NCBI RefSeq assembly: GCF_050947875.1 | Contig: NC_134569.1 | Location: forward strand, 38,052,277 to 38,116,276 | Direction of reading: 5' to 3' | DNA: 64,000 nt | DNA from: Dermacentor variabilis | Lineage: Eukaryota; Arthropoda; Arachnida; Ixodida; Ixodidae | Shown here: positions 34,987 to 47,865 of the stretch, piece by piece | Layout: the number at the start of each line of letters is the position of its first letter | How positions within the stretch are numbered: position 1 is the stretch's first letter | Translations under genes and position numbers: made by a program | The notes under the pieces: generated by a model | What the model was told of the DNA's origin: nothing | Database searches by the model: none | Seen by the model: the letters and a program-made list of their open reading frames with translations, nothing else

Positions 34987-35690
34987 ATGTTCGCACTATG
35001 TATGTTGCTGCAGCTTGCGAGCGACGTCGAGCAAAATCCAGTGCTTCTGATTTCCAAGCAAGAACAACAAATTTTCGCTGCGGCTATGGCCACGCCTGCT
35101 GTGCTATAAAAGCCGACGGAAATTCTTCATGAACTTCGTTCAGTTGCCGACAAGCAAGAGACTCTTGAGCAACAAAATTGGCAAATGGCACACAAAGTAA
35201 GCGTTGTTGAACATAATTTGTTGTCGGTACTTCCGTTGAAAGGTGAAGTGAAACATATCTGGTCAAAGTGATAAACTGGTTGCTACATCTTTGAAACTGC
35301 AAAACTGGCAAGATGATATGGAGGGCAGATCTAGAGGAAATATTCTAATACTTTTCGGCTTTCAAGATGCAGCTAACGAAACTTGGGTGGCCGCTGAATC
35401 TAATGTGATTCCCTTTTGTTCGAAGAAATGAGGCGCTTCAATTTCCGCAGAGGCAATTGAGAGGGCTCGCCGGATTGGCTAACACACGCCAACACTACAA
35501 AATGAGACCTGTTATAGTGAAGTTTGTTTCATTCAAAGACCAACAATGTGTTCTTTCTTTTGTCTCAAGAGTGAACGGATTTCGTTATAAGCTAAAATTA
35601 CAGCTGCAAAGTCCGACTAGAGATGAAAAAATGAGTTCAATTAACTCAAGGCAGAGAAGCGCACTTGCAGATTCAGTATAGTATAATAAA
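34987..35690 (+). pseudogene. CR1-like LINE ORF1 remnant with 2A-like motif
   Basis: A 40-codon frame (34987-35109) starts MFALCMLLQLASDVEQNPVL: a Leu-rich stretch followed by DVEQNP, close to the 2A ribosome-skipping motif DVExNPGP reported at the start of some CR1-type ORFs. After its stop the same frame continues with a coiled-coil-like stretch (EILHELRSVADKQETLEQQN). Then come GRSRGNILILFGFQDA, ISAEAIERARRIG and, after a frameshift, RPVIVKFVSFKDQQCVLSF, which follow the order of coiled coil and RRM-like region in LINE ORF1 RNA-binding proteins. Several stops and frameshifts make it inactive. ORF2 material follows at 35926. Confidence 0.65.
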
Positions 35691-35925
35691 AATGGGAAAG
35701 CCGATCTTCGTATATAATACCAAAACTGAGACAGTACCTAAAATTAACCCTTAGCAACTAAATATTGTCACTTAAGTGGCAAGACCACGAGCCTGCACGA
35801 ATGACCTTATGTGTTGTAGGGTGTCGGAGCACCAACAGTAAAGTTAGAGAGCTTGCAGCCTTCTTGGAAACAACAAAACAAAACGTACAGTATTTGGAAC
35901 TGAATCGTGGTTAAATCTCCCGCGG

Positions 35926-36069
35926 TTGATGTTATGGTGTCCCTTAATATAGGTGATCTGGCCTCTGACTGGAAAATTGCAAATGTAACCCCGATTTACA
36001 AAAGCGGTCCAAAATCAAAGGAGCGCCGCTGCAAACCTATTTCGCTCACTAGTATCACCTGTAAGACAC
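35926..36069 (+). pseudogene. CR1-like LINE reverse transcriptase, N-terminal fragment
   Basis: The frame reads SLNIGDLASDWKIANVTPIY, KSGPKS, then CKPISLTSITCK. This is the conserved region of LINE RT before the catalytic motifs (G.LP.DWK.A.V.PI.K.G, NYRPISLTS..CK). It stops at the junction with an inverted RT fragment. With 34987-35690 upstream in the same orientation, it is probably the same insertion. Confidence 0.75.
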
Positions 36070-37135
36070 GAAACTGATGAAGAGGAAGCAGAAACGATTT
36101 CTTGGGGCACCTTATTCCATTCTCGAATTATTCGGGGAAAAAATCGCATTTCAATAAGTTGATCCTGCTTGCAAGCTCTCGTACCTTCAAACGGTTCTCC
36201 GTACGGGCAGATTTGTACGTAGGCTCTTTCAAGTATCTTTCTTTTTAGCATAGCCGTCTTCCCATAAGATATCTTATAACGAAGAGATAACAGAAAATAT
36301 TTCCACCTGTCTTCAAGCAGAGGCAATCTCAAAACATTTCAGATCTCAAATGATCTCTTAGCGAAGTCATATTGACCTGCAACAAAACGGGCCACTCTTA
36401 GCTGTACGTGCTACAAAGGGTCAAGCTTCCCTTTAGTGAAAGGTTCCCAAGCATTGCATGCGTGCTCGAAATGCGGGCGCACGTTCGACATATATAAAGA
36501 CTCCTTTAGAATGGCCGGCGCGTGCTCAAAGTTGCGCTTCAAAAAATTTTTATGTGTTACTATCTTTAAATACCGTGTAGTCAACTGAGTACATTTCCCG
36601 CAAATTTGCTGGAAAATAACTCCTAGATATATGCATTTGTTCACAACGGACAGTTCAGTCGTGTTGATGACGTACCTTGGTATACATGTTTAGTTCCTGT
36701 TAGTAAATCTCGACAAACTGCACTGACAAATTGGGAGACATGTTCCAAAATCACACTAACGCATTACACTATCCAGGTCATTCTGTAGCTGTTCACTGAA
36801 TGAAAACTCGTGATAACTACTACAATCATCGACGTATAATCGAACCTGACAATACAAATTTTGTACAAGGTTAGCTATAAATATAAAGAAAAGCAGAAGC
36901 CCCAGGACGGACTGCTGTGGAACACTAGAGGACACGAAGACGTTAGCTGAGCGCACACCCTCAAGAATTACAGATTGTTTTCGTTACAAAGCATATGCTT
37001 CCAGCCATTTCAATAATTTAGTCGGCAAACTAGGATAGCTTATCTTTTGCATTAGCCGGGTATTGGGCGTAAAAAGTATCGAATGCCTTCCGAAAGTCTG
37101 AAGATGCACAGTCAACCTGCAAACTAGTCAATAAA
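36070..37135 (-). pseudogene. CR1-like LINE reverse transcriptase, catalytic and C-terminal part, antisense
   Basis: Read on the minus strand from 37135: FRKAFDTF (RT motif A region), SSVPQQSVLGLLLFFIFIAN (motif B, usually SGVPQGS), VRLYVDDCSSY (motif C, YVDD), then YLGVIFQQIC, ESLYMSNVRPHFEHACNAWE and, near the end, FFPRIIREWNKVPQEIVSAS, the usual CR1 C-terminus. Stops and frameshifts separate the blocks. The catalytic Asp pair is kept, but PQG is altered to PQQ. The 3' UTR is missing and the copy ends exactly where the sense RT fragment ends. Confidence 0.8.
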
Positions 37136-37145
37136 TGCTGAAACA

Positions 37146-37637
37146 ATGTGGGAAAATTCAATGGGCTTAGTGTCCCAAGTCAGCCCAAAACCTTGTTGCG
37201 AAGGAGAGCAGGAGTTATTACCTTGGTCTTGTTTCATGTGTGCCAGAGTGAATGCAGGACATCGGGAAAATAAACAGGTGTGCGCAAAAAAACATGGGCA
37301 GGAGCATGTCGGATGTGTAAAGAAAGTAGTTTATTCAGTTCCCCTGTAGTGTGGTTCATCATATTTAGGCCAAGCGGGCAGATGTTTGAATGACAGATTG
37401 CATCAACATCGCTATAGGATGGTAAACCAGCTCTCCAGTCACATTAGTGCTCATTGTAAGGCTCACAAGTGCATTCCAGATTTTAATAGAACCTGTGTTT
37501 CGAACAAAGCTGATGATCAAATGACAAGGGAGATATTGGAGGCGCTTCAGATCAAGAAGCGTGGTGATGCTTGTATCAGTGAACCTTCAGTTTCTCTTTC
37601 GACAAAGGAACTGGCGTATCTTGAGAGCAGCGCTTAG
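37146..37637 (+). pseudogene. Penelope-like element, GIY-YIG endonuclease end
   Basis: One frame of 164 codons is open except for a single TAG at 37347. It reads CAKKHGQEHVGC, VVYSVPL-stop-CGSSYLGQAGRCLNDRL, SSHISAHCKAHKC, then MTREILEALQI and EPSVSLSTKELAYLES. The VYS...YLG pair with the following Arg (NDRL) is the GIY-YIG nuclease signature, and the Cys/His residues around it suit the EN domain at the C-terminus of Penelope-like reverse transcriptases, which nicks target DNA. Upstream RT sequence is not recognisable. A 3' region with AAATAAAAC (about 37746) follows and then a (CTAA)n array. The stop is a single change from an open frame, so the copy may be fairly recent. Confidence 0.75.
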
Positions 37638-37820
37638 AAGCTGTTGTGCGTCGTGTTTTCGTTGTGAGATGCAGATGACGGCACTGTTTTATTTTTTCTT
37701 GTTGTTTTGATTCTTGGCAGCAGCAATTTATTCCTCTGTCAAGAGAAATAAAACGCTCAGTTGTTAGTGCGCCTACGTGGTTGTCGCCTGTCGCTTTCCT
37801 TCGTCTGTGGTTTATTTGAA

Positions 37821-38088
<268 letters not shown>

Positions 38089-39285
38089 ATAAGTGGGAAA
38101 TTACATGGAGAAAGCAGGGGGAGAGGAGGTTTGGGGTTTTGGTGGTATATCCTAACAATAGATATGGCCAGTCATTTTTCTTTATTTATTTATTAGGCAC
38201 TGATCTCTCATCACTAGAGTAATAAGTTTTATGAATAATTGTGGATGTAACTTTATGGCATAAAGTGACATTGTATCTATGACAAACGAGAATGCGACAA
38301 ACAATATCACACTATAATTTGACACCTTTTGCAGTTAACGCAATCAACAGCATGACGAAGGCACCTTTGTATTAGGCTACCGTCAATGGTCTGAAAGAAA
38401 AAAAAATATTTGGCATAGTTTCTAGAGCTCAGCAGGCAGCTTCAGACGTACAAAGCGATGGGAAGCAATTAGTACTGCAGTGACTTCAAGATATTTCTAA
38501 CGAAAGACAGTGTATTAGTTTGGATATACAGGTGTTACATGAAAAAAGTTTACTGTCTGTAATGAACGAACAGAAAGTAGAGACTACAGTGAATTTACTA
38601 TATTTCTTGCGATAACATTTTATGTAGTTTACCGAATAGTCTTCGGAAGGACATAAAATTATCATTTTCAAGGCAGCGACTTCATTTAACAACGATCGTT
38701 GTACCAAGTAGTGCTTACAAATTAAAAAAAAATTATAGGTATACCTTTCAGAGAAGGAAGAGCATTCACCCTTTTTGTGACAGTCAAAGAAGGTAAAAAA
38801 GAGGAGAGCAAGTCACATAACCAACCATATCATCTATTGAATAAAGAACTCATTACGATTACCAAAAGAGCAGATTTGACGGAAATAGAAAGCTCGCGGC
38901 TTTACTACGTCATGACCCGTCCAACGTCGATGCACCTTTAGTGAAGCCTCGAAGCCGCATGTACTTGCTTTGAAGGGGTACATTAAGAACCATGCACTGT
39001 TCCCATCAAAGATGGATCCATTCCTCGGGCAGTGCATAGAGTGTAAATATGAGACTCATCCTTGTTTTTTATTCATCTTTGTTTTGCCTCAAGTGTGCTC
39101 TTTTTTTAACCTGCTGCCCTTCGCATTGAAGCTTCCGATTCCGCTTATGCTAGCAAAGCTGTTTCACGAAGAGCTTCTTAAGCAACAAAGGCAACGCCAT
39201 TAGAGAGGGATAGATTTCCCCCGTCTGTATATGAGTCTTAACATTGCGTGTTCAGCTTTCTCGGAATTTGCTTTGGCCCTTCATC
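38089..39285. other. No gene seen
   Basis: AT-rich and unassigned. TTTATTTATTTATTAGGCAC at about 38180 may be an old LINE tail. Confidence 0.4.
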
Positions 39286-39492
39286 TGCTGCGATGACTCA
39301 GTGGGATCTGCCGCTCAGCTCGAGATTGTGAGTTCTATTACAGGCCACGTCTGTTGCGTACAAATGGGAGTGATCTGTCAAAGCTCCCATGTACCCACAG
39401 CATTACAGGCGCTTTAAGGAACCCCTACTGGCAGGAACCAAACCCGAATCCCTCCGCTACGCCGTCTCTGACTGCCGAACTGTTTATTTAAC

Positions 39493-39591
<99 letters not shown>

Positions 39592-39598
39592 ATCAATC
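39286..39598 (+). mobile_element. Ruka-like SINE with (TCAA)n tail
   Basis: The head region GATGACTCAGTGGGATCTGC (A-box-like) and GATTGTGAGTTCTATTAC (decayed B box) is followed by CCCATGTACCCACAGCATTA, CTTTAAGGAACCCCTACTGG, CCGAATCCCTCCGCTACG and GCCGTCTCTGACTG, the tick SINE body in order. The 3' end is about 24 TCAA units (39494-39598), a tail often seen on these SINEs. The frame that translates the tail (SINQ repeats) is not a gene. Confidence 0.7.
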
Positions 39599-41486
39599 GC
39601 GAGTGACAGCGGCCACAAAAGTTCTATTGCAAAAAAAAAGCTTGTGAATTACACACGAAGCCAGTCGGGCCCCTGTTATAACTAAATGGTTTGCTGTGGA
39701 GCAACTGGTGCAGGAAATACTTTGGTTAGCCTATGACTCCCTGCTACAGTGCAAAAAAGAAAAAGGAGAGTTACTGACGACAGTGATAGAGATGACAATA
39801 AACACGATGATGCCTCATGCATATTTCATCAATCGACCCTTAAATTGGTGTTAAAGCCGCTGCACAATGCGCCACTACACTTTCCTCTCTGTGTTTTTTT
39901 ATTATTTTCTGTCAATTGTTATGTGGTCTAATTGCGCATTAAGAGAGTGGCAGGTCCTAAGGAGGGAAGCCAGTAGTGTTGGTAAAGCCCAATCCCATAT
40001 CCGCGATGTCTCTTTTTGTTACCGCAACGTCATTTTAGTGCTCGAAAATGAGTTTGCCTTGCCCGTTCGTTTCATCAAGCTGACGAGGACCGTTGTCATC
40101 ATCGGCGTTAATTTTTCGTCGTCGGGCCGTCTCGTTATCCCCAGCTTCATCATCGCCATAGCACGAAGAAAAACAAAACTGTCCACGACGTCCGCCACTA
40201 GAGTTCTAACCTACGTCACTGCGAGCGATGTGATAATGCATCGCATAAAAATTGCCCTTAACAAGCAGGCAGTATAACATGTTCGCGTGAAATTTTCCGT
40301 TGTCATGTTCGTGAAAATAACCCTGGTGGTACAAAAGAGGCGTACACGACAATGATGATGATGATCAGTATGAAACATGACCTACAATCTACAAACATGA
40401 CCTACAAACGTGACCTACAATATCTACAATAAAGGATACGCCGAAAATCGGGAGGTTGGTAGAAAATAAGGTCGGAATCATCGACGGCGCTAATTCCGAT
40501 ATCAACGTCGCAATAATAATGCGGCAGGTTTTTTTACATAGTAGCTCACAGGATTCTTAGCCGCCAAGTGCGTGATATAGCAGCAGCCGGTATTGGCCTT
40601 GGAGTTAACCGATATCCGAAGGGGACCTTCAAAACGACTCAGATACCTGAAAAGCAAGAAGCGTTCAACACAGCGACTGCTTAATCACCGGCGGCTTGAA
40701 CAATGATTTAAGCAAACGCTGAACTTCAGAAATGTTGTAAGAAAAGTTTACATGTAAAGGTAATCTCGAATGCCACGCAGCCGACAGGTAGGGTGGATAG
40801 GTTCTTGAAAGTGGTCCTACTCCTACTGAGTGATGCAAACAGAAATTATGCCTGTCTAGACAAGATCTAAAATCTTATTAGACTGACCACAAGGCAACCT
40901 CACCATATTAACAAACAAAAGAAACTAAAGTAAACATGGTACATCAACATTCTCTGAATCAAATATATTCAAATAGTAAACAGTTGAACCGGCCCGAAAA
41001 GAATTATAAGCCTTTACCCAAACAGATGCAAACAGAAGGTTCCACAAGGCTATATAAAGTGAATAAATGCAGCCTACTTAAACATGGGTAGTGTGAGAGC
41101 GCTAAAGTCTGTCCGTGTTCGTATTTCGTGCTCCACAAAATCCATTGCTGTACCCCGTTAGAAAGGAAATTCCGTACATCACGAAGAAGCTGAAGTGAAA
41201 ACTTATTTACCTGAGCAACACTATTAGTTTTCTAATATAACAGAATTTATGATTATCTATCGTTTAAAGTGCTGCGTTATATATCAGGACCATGTGAAGC
41301 CAACAGACAATGGAGCCAGGTAAAGCATTGGGTTAATTAACTGCGGTTGAAATGGCAATGATTGTGAGGGAAAGGGAAAATAAAAGTGGATGAAAAAATA
41401 TGGTGTCATCGTTGGGAGACAAACCCACAACCTCCTACCTATATAGAACTCGGTATGTAATGGGTTGCAGGAGAAAGGTCATTTTA
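39599..41486. other. No gene seen
   Basis: A short tandem run of AC(A/G)TGACCTACAA lies at about 40373-40425. The 136-codon frame at 39867-40277 has no domain I recognise. It begins with a hydrophobic stretch but shows no splice or promoter support. Confidence 0.4.
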
Positions 41487-42422
41487 GAAACCGGTCAAGT
41501 GTGGTGTTTCCCAGGGAAGGATTCTGGGACCATTTTTATTTTTACTATATATTAATGAGATCCCAAACACTGATAACAAAGATAAATTTATAATATATGC
41601 AGATGACACCACTTTATTTTTTTTTTGCGGGAAATTCAGGCACAGATTTAGTAAATGGGGGTAACGAAGCGCTATCTAAAATAAAAGACAGGGCTACTCT
41701 AAGCCACTTAAATATTAACATTACTAAAACAAAGGCGGTTCTATTTCGACCTCGAAACAAATCTGTCCAGCTTGCACCAAATAAGATAAGTGACATAGAA
41801 ATAGAACTAGTGTCATCAATAAAAACCCTGGGAGTCTACTTTCGCGAACACATGACATGGGATGACCCGGTAAACCATATGAATAAGTTGTCTATAGAAC
41901 AATTGGTATGATACGCCGCGTTTCTTTTGATTGCCCTCTACCTGCACCATGCTTCTTTATAACGCTTTCTCTTTACCAGTAATTAGGTATGGGTTACTGG
42001 ATTGGGGTACAACCACTAACAAAAATATCAACAAGCTTGAAGTGTTGCAAAAGCGTGTGGTTCGATCAACATGTAAGGTTCCATACCATTTTCACACTCA
42101 GGAGCCTTTCAGAAAACAGCATTATAAGGTCAACTGCATGTACACTTGTAATTTCTGTCGCCAGTAAAAATTTGGTACAGTCAACAATACTAACGCGCTA
42201 GCAATATTAGCTGGACTAGAAAGAAACATTACAAAAGATAATACACGCAAACTAGAAGAATGGCAAATAAAGAAATGTCGCACAAATTATGGCAAGCACA
42301 TGCTAGAGTTCTTGCTACCCACATTAGTGAATACAATTAGTAGAGAACAGCTCTTTGACATTTCACAATTCTCATTCAAACAACTACGGAGAGTATTACT
42401 AGAAGTAACATCTTTGCCGTAA
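41487..42422 (+). pseudogene. CR1/L2-like LINE reverse transcriptase, C-terminal half
   Basis: The first frame reads KCGVSQGRILGPFLFLLYIN (motif B) and KFIIYADDTTLFFF (motif C, catalytic YADD intact). A run of T at 41617-41626 marks a frameshift, after which LSHLNINITKTKAVLFRPRN, LVSSIKTLGVYFREHMTWDD and, in further frames, LYNAFSLPVIRYGLLDWGTT, NKLEVLQKRVVR and CRTNYGKHMLEFLLPTL follow in the usual order of the RT thumb and C-terminus. The protein ends at TAA 42420. RT motif A and everything upstream are missing, and at least three frameshifts exist. This subfamily differs from 36070-37135. Confidence 0.8.
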
Positions 42423-42449
42423 AATCATACACGCTTGGAAAATGTGCAT

Positions 42450-42677
42450 CCTTCGGGGCGTATATTTGCCACACAACACTAATCGTCATCTGCCTTGCTT
42501 GCGTTTCCTTTCTTGAAAACGCTGCGCTCCGTGCATTCCTGCCGAGAATGCTCTGTCATGCTGATAACGCGCATGCCGTTCGTGACTTGGAAGTACCGGG
42601 CTCGCAGCGTTTAAGAAAGGAAACGCGGGCTAGACAGATGACGATTATTGCTGTGTGGCAATATACAACCCAAAGGC
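42450..42677. mobile_element. Fold-back MITE
   Basis: The left arm (about 42460-42530: GTATATTTGCCACACAAC, AATCGTCATCTG, GCGTTTCCTTTCTT) is the near-exact reverse complement of the right arm (42601-42666: AAGAAAGGAAACGC, CAGATGACGATTATTG, GTGTGGCAATATAC). The loop is about 70 bp. There is no coding capacity. It begins about 30 bp after the stop codon of the LINE upstream. Confidence 0.85.
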
Positions 42678-44839
42678 TGTCAAATTTGACAAAACATATA
42701 TATGCCATTTGTGTTTCAGATTCCTGGTTTACTATATTATTTTACGGTCGCGCCAACCGCAACCGACAACTCTACCATACTAAACTAGCAGTTGTAGAGC
42801 TGTTGTTTAAGGCTGCTGTGGTTGTTAATATATAAAGCCGGAGGGTGGGTGGACGGTTAGCGGTAGTGGTTGTTATTAAAGTTAACGTGACACTCTGCGG
42901 GGAGGAAGACTAACGTCGCCACATTGCGTGAGTGCCCTGGCGTTTGGTGTCGAGCTTCTGCTAAATCGGCTCAAATAAAAACGACAGACGCTTCGCCTGG
43001 AAAAGTGCCCTTTCGCATTTGGAACACGGCGTCAGCCAGAAAAAGCATGTATGAATATAACGGTGGAGAGGGCGGGGGGAGGAGCAACACGTGGCACGAC
43101 TGTCCTTCAGTTTTACCGCACACATGTCATCAGCCTCAATTTAGTAACACCGGGGGCTAATGATAACGCCACTTGGAATTAAGCCTCACGCTAATACTAT
43201 TGATAGAGGTCTGGAGATTACGGTACACTCTGGGCGTCGGTTTCTTTCCCGTCGTCAGTATTGCCAAAGGCACGTGCACCTGATTTCGAAACACTGCGCT
43301 CTTCTCCGGTTCATCTAAAGGATCCACCTCGACGCGTGTGCCAGCCGAATTGCGACACGCACGCTTTTTTTTTTATTTGCGAAGTGACACTCTGCGAATA
43401 CGAGTGTAAGCGGGGAGGGAACGTCGATTTTTTTTTCTTCGCGTTTTCTTTCTTTAGTTATTGGCTGTTCACCGACAGCTAATCCGTTCTTGATGGACGC
43501 CTGTGTAGAAAGCGTCAGCCAGTTTCACCAGAAAGTACTGATGCCGGCCAAGGACTATGGGGGTACCTATGCAATTGTTATGACGCGTAAATGCGAGAGA
43601 ATTACATGTCGCTGAGTTTAGTGCTGCAGCGTTATGTTTCCGTTGTTGCAACTTACGAGGTCGCAACAAAGCAAGACGACAGACCGGCCATATTGCAATC
43701 TCTCGATCAGCCGAGCTTTATTTGTGGGGTTCGCATTAAAGCGGTGTTTCGCGCACATTGCGTTGAGTGTTCTTGCTCGATGAGACCACTTTGCATTGCG
43801 ATGACAGTACTTTTCGAGCGGTGGTGTATTTAATGAATGCAATCAATGATTTGTATATGAATTAGTTGAATATGTGTTTAGATTTCTCGCGTAAGTAGTG
43901 TTCGCCTCTCTGAATAATCAAACTCAAGGACTAGAATTATGCTATCTGCAAAATTTTATGTTTAAAAATTCCGTAACACTTGAGAACCATCTCCCCGTAT
44001 AGCTGGCCCTACAGCCCTCCCGATCGGAGCGACATCGAGGGAAGCAATCGAAGACCTGCCGCAAACAGACGGGGGGTTTCAAATGCCTGATTCTAAGAAG
44101 CCGCTTAATCAGAGAGAATGACAGCCTGAGCGCACCTGCGGGTTTGTAGAGGATCAGAATTCGTGGTGATCTTCACGTAAATTACGAAAGAATACACCAG
44201 CGATAGCCTTTCTTGTCTATGAGGCCTACTTTATGTATATACACCGCCAAACATTACATACATCACGCAAGACGCTATCCGCAGCAATCTTAGAGTCATG
44301 TGACTCGATAACTTCAGCCTGTTATTCTGATTGTTTGGATCTAATCACCACCGTCTTACCCTTTCTTGTTCTTGCACTCGATCGGCTACCTACGCCTTAG
44401 ACGATTAGTGGTTTTGGATCTTTCCATTGCTCACTTCTCCCCAGCATTTTGTTTTCTGTGGTGCCTATATTGACGTTGGGCTTTGGAATTCTTGCCAGTT
44501 GTTGCTTACTCCACGCTCTGTTTCAGAAAAATTGGTGAACCGATTCTAAAGGCTGTGCGCTCAGAATTATCGGGGGGTAAAAGTAGCAGGTAGTACATGG
44601 CAATTGCGTGTAAATGCGTGCCGACAGGCGATTAATAAAAGTACTCATAAAGTCATTTTTATATACGGCCAGCAATAAAGACACTGTTGAGACCTGTTTT
44701 TTGCAGGTGGATAAAATTCAGGGTTCTTACAAGGTCAGCGAATAACTTGTCACTTGGTAAAGCAAAGAAGCGAAATGCTCTTTTAAATCGGAAAGTTTGC
44801 CATACGGCATACCAGAAGAAGCGCCAATAACCAGAAAAA
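42678..44839. other. No gene seen
   Basis: Short frames only. T-rich runs at 43364-43374 and 43429-43437. Nothing recognised. Confidence 0.4.
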
Positions 44840-45284
44840 AAACTAAAATTGAAATTCTTTCACCGTGTTTTCTGCAATCAAGCAGGCATTGACAGACGCA
44901 ACTACCTGTCGGAGCCAACCTATGTCTCAACTCGACTCGGCCACTCAAAGAAGGTGCGGGAATACAGCGTCTTGCCAAATCGTTTTTTGCACAAACTGAC
45001 AGACTGGAATTTGTTACCGGAGGAGCGTGTTTCAATATCTGATAATCACGATTTTTATTCCCGCCTGCGTTTGTGACAATGCGTTAATGTCTTAATTTTG
45101 TTTTAATTTTCTGTTACGCTTGAAGATGTTCCCTTATTGTGTGCTCCCATCTTGATGTTACTTTATTTATTCTTGACTTATTTCTGCGAACGATTTTATA
45201 CATCTTTCTATAATTATCCCCCCTTCTATAATGCCTTCGAGGCGACGCAGGTATTCTGTAAATAAATAATAAACAAATAAAAAC
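44840..45284 (+). mobile_element. CR1-like LINE C-terminus and 3' UTR
   Basis: The frame from 44849 ends RNYLSEPTYVSTRLGHSKKV, REYSVLPNRFLHKLTDWNLL, PEERVSISDNHDFYSRLRL, matching the usual CR1 C-terminus (R...Y...F.RT...WN.LP......S...F...L). It closes at 45076. A T-rich 3' UTR follows with CTTCGAGGCGACGCAGGTAT, then TCTGTAAATAAATAATAAAC and A-rich repeats to about 45284, a typical CR1-type short-repeat tail. Truncated at the 5' side. Confidence 0.75.
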
Positions 45285-45285
45285 G

Positions 45286-46010
45286 TTGGAAAGCATCTTA
45301 CGAAATACTTTCGATACTCCCAGACTAGCCGACGGCACATCAATACGGAAAACGCTAAGTCGCTGCTTTGCTGAGGTGAAGGGCACTGTCACTTCTCATT
45401 TGCGTGAAACAGGGTGCAACTGGAAGTCGTTGGTAAAGAAAGAAATAATCGAAAACACAAAGGAACCGCGCCAAAGGGTCAGGGCCTACACCCCGTACCG
45501 TGGAAGCGAATGCGCGGCGAACCGCGCGTCTATAGGCCGCACGCGTCCACTCCGTAGCGGAGTTGACGCAATGTTCCGGCCGCTACCAGCGACGGCAGCA
45601 ATTTGCGGACGGACGCAGTCCGGTCGTAGCCCGCCATCGAGTGCACGTGCCTTGCGATGCGTTTACGCCTCGCTCTATCTTGACTCTCCGGGGAGCATTC
45701 CCGCCGCCAACCGCAATGGAGCGGGCTTAATCTACTGCGGCCGGCCGCTCAACCGTTGCTCTTCTACCATTGAACAGGGAGGCCTGAAGTAGTTGATCCT
45801 GGAAGAGCGAGTCATTCGCGCTCGTAGGAAGCCTGCGCGGCGCAGCGGAAGCTGCGGGCCACTTTGCGATATCAAAGGGAAAGTAAACACACGCAACTGC
45901 TCTGCGTAACACTCGACTCGGCACGATGCTTGCTTTAGTACAGATGCGGGAATAATTTGCGATGGTAGCCAAACCGCAGTGCTCCCCCCCCCAAAAAAAA
46001 GAAGAAAGAA
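45286..46010. repeat. GC-rich segment, probable dispersed repeat
   Basis: The sequence is clearly GC- and CpG-rich from 45480 to 45890 (GAACCGCGCGTCTATAGGCC, CGGCCGGCCGCTCAACCG) and ends in a C8A8 run near 45986-46003. A 168-codon frame (45286-45792) runs through it without recognisable domains. From memory it resembles a multi-copy tick sequence, but the window has no second copy, so this is only a suggestion. A CpG-rich promoter is the alternative. Confidence 0.3.
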
Positions 46011-46630
<620 letters not shown>

Positions 46631-47865
46631 CGGTTATTGGAACGTGATCTGGCGCTATAACACGTATTCGCGCAATCAAACAGTGCTGTAATGTCTGCGG
46701 CATAACGGGGCAACAAAATATGGAAAGACATCCTTGGAGGCAAATGATTTAAGGACCCACACGTGCTTTGCTTGCAGCGATGGAACCTGGTGAAACGCAG
46801 CCAGCGCCGTACAAAGAAATAAGAATGCATTGCTCCTTCTGTGCAGCCCGGACCGGGGCAGATATAGTTTATGGATCCGTGGTGCGTTCACCTAGATTGC
46901 CGGTCGCACACACGCTAGCAGCAGCAGTAGCGTTCGACGAAAGGGGCTCCGGCTCGCCAGGGAGCACAGGATCTTAGGGGCGGGATTCCTTACGCAAAAT
47001 GAGTTATCACAACGAGGCTTTGTCCCTGCGGAATTGCGAACAGCGCCATTCTTTTCTCTATTAATGCTTGATCTAATGAGGAAACCGCCTTTAGTAGTTA
47101 GAAGTCGGGTGATTAAGTCGCGGCCCGAATTCGCACTGCTTCGAGACGCCTTCTTTTTATCTTCTCGTGCATTCTGTTCTCTTTCATCCTCCACGATAAC
47201 TGCTTTCATAAATCTTGCCTCGCCGGCTGCTTTTCTCTCTTTTTTATTGAAGTGAATAATTGGAGAGTCTTTTTTCGCTCTGTCATACCTGCTATTAGAG
47301 AAGCCGGTTATATGAGCCTAAATCACGGGGGAGAACTCTGTTTCTCTCGCGCTCGGTTGTTCCTATATACTGACTCACAGGCGAATTCTTGCTGCTCTTT
47401 TTAGCTCACTTGACTAAGGTTTCATTAATGAGCGCCCTTAATATTAAAGGGACGTCACGTGAAATTGGCTGCGTATTCGAGATGAAGCTTTCCAGCCCCG
47501 GCTTAACGCAGAGGAGAAAGTGAACCTACAAGCAGGACCTTTCGTGATTCATTCGACCGTCGATATTTTCGAGCGCTGCCACGGTAGGCGCGTTGATACG
47601 CGAAATAAAAGGACCTTGTTCGCACCATCCATTCACGCAGAAACGCTGAAAAGTACTGCCAGTGCTTGTTCTTTCTCGGTTTTTAGAAGGCAATAAAGCG
47701 CTCTTGGCGCATCGGCTAGCATCCGGGAATGATCGAGCCTGCACTGAGTGCTCGTTATCGGCCATCTTCGCATCCCCATTCGCCTCGTCACGTTCCCAAA
47801 AACAGAGCTGACTTTGCTAATTGCGTCTTCTTTCTGGCAGAAGCACCTTGATGAATGTCAAGTGT
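46631..47865. other. No gene seen
   Basis: Unassigned. TTTCTGGCAG at 47831-47840 would make an acceptable 3' splice site in front of an open frame, but that frame runs straight into LINE sequence, so I do not call an exon. Confidence 0.4.

Noticed and set aside
39389..39685. Frame with SINQ repeats
   Set aside because: This is the (TCAA)n tail of a SINE.
45286..45792. 168-codon open frame
   Set aside because: It starts in a LINE tail and runs through GC-rich sequence. No domain or plausible splice context, so chance openness in GC-rich DNA is more likely.
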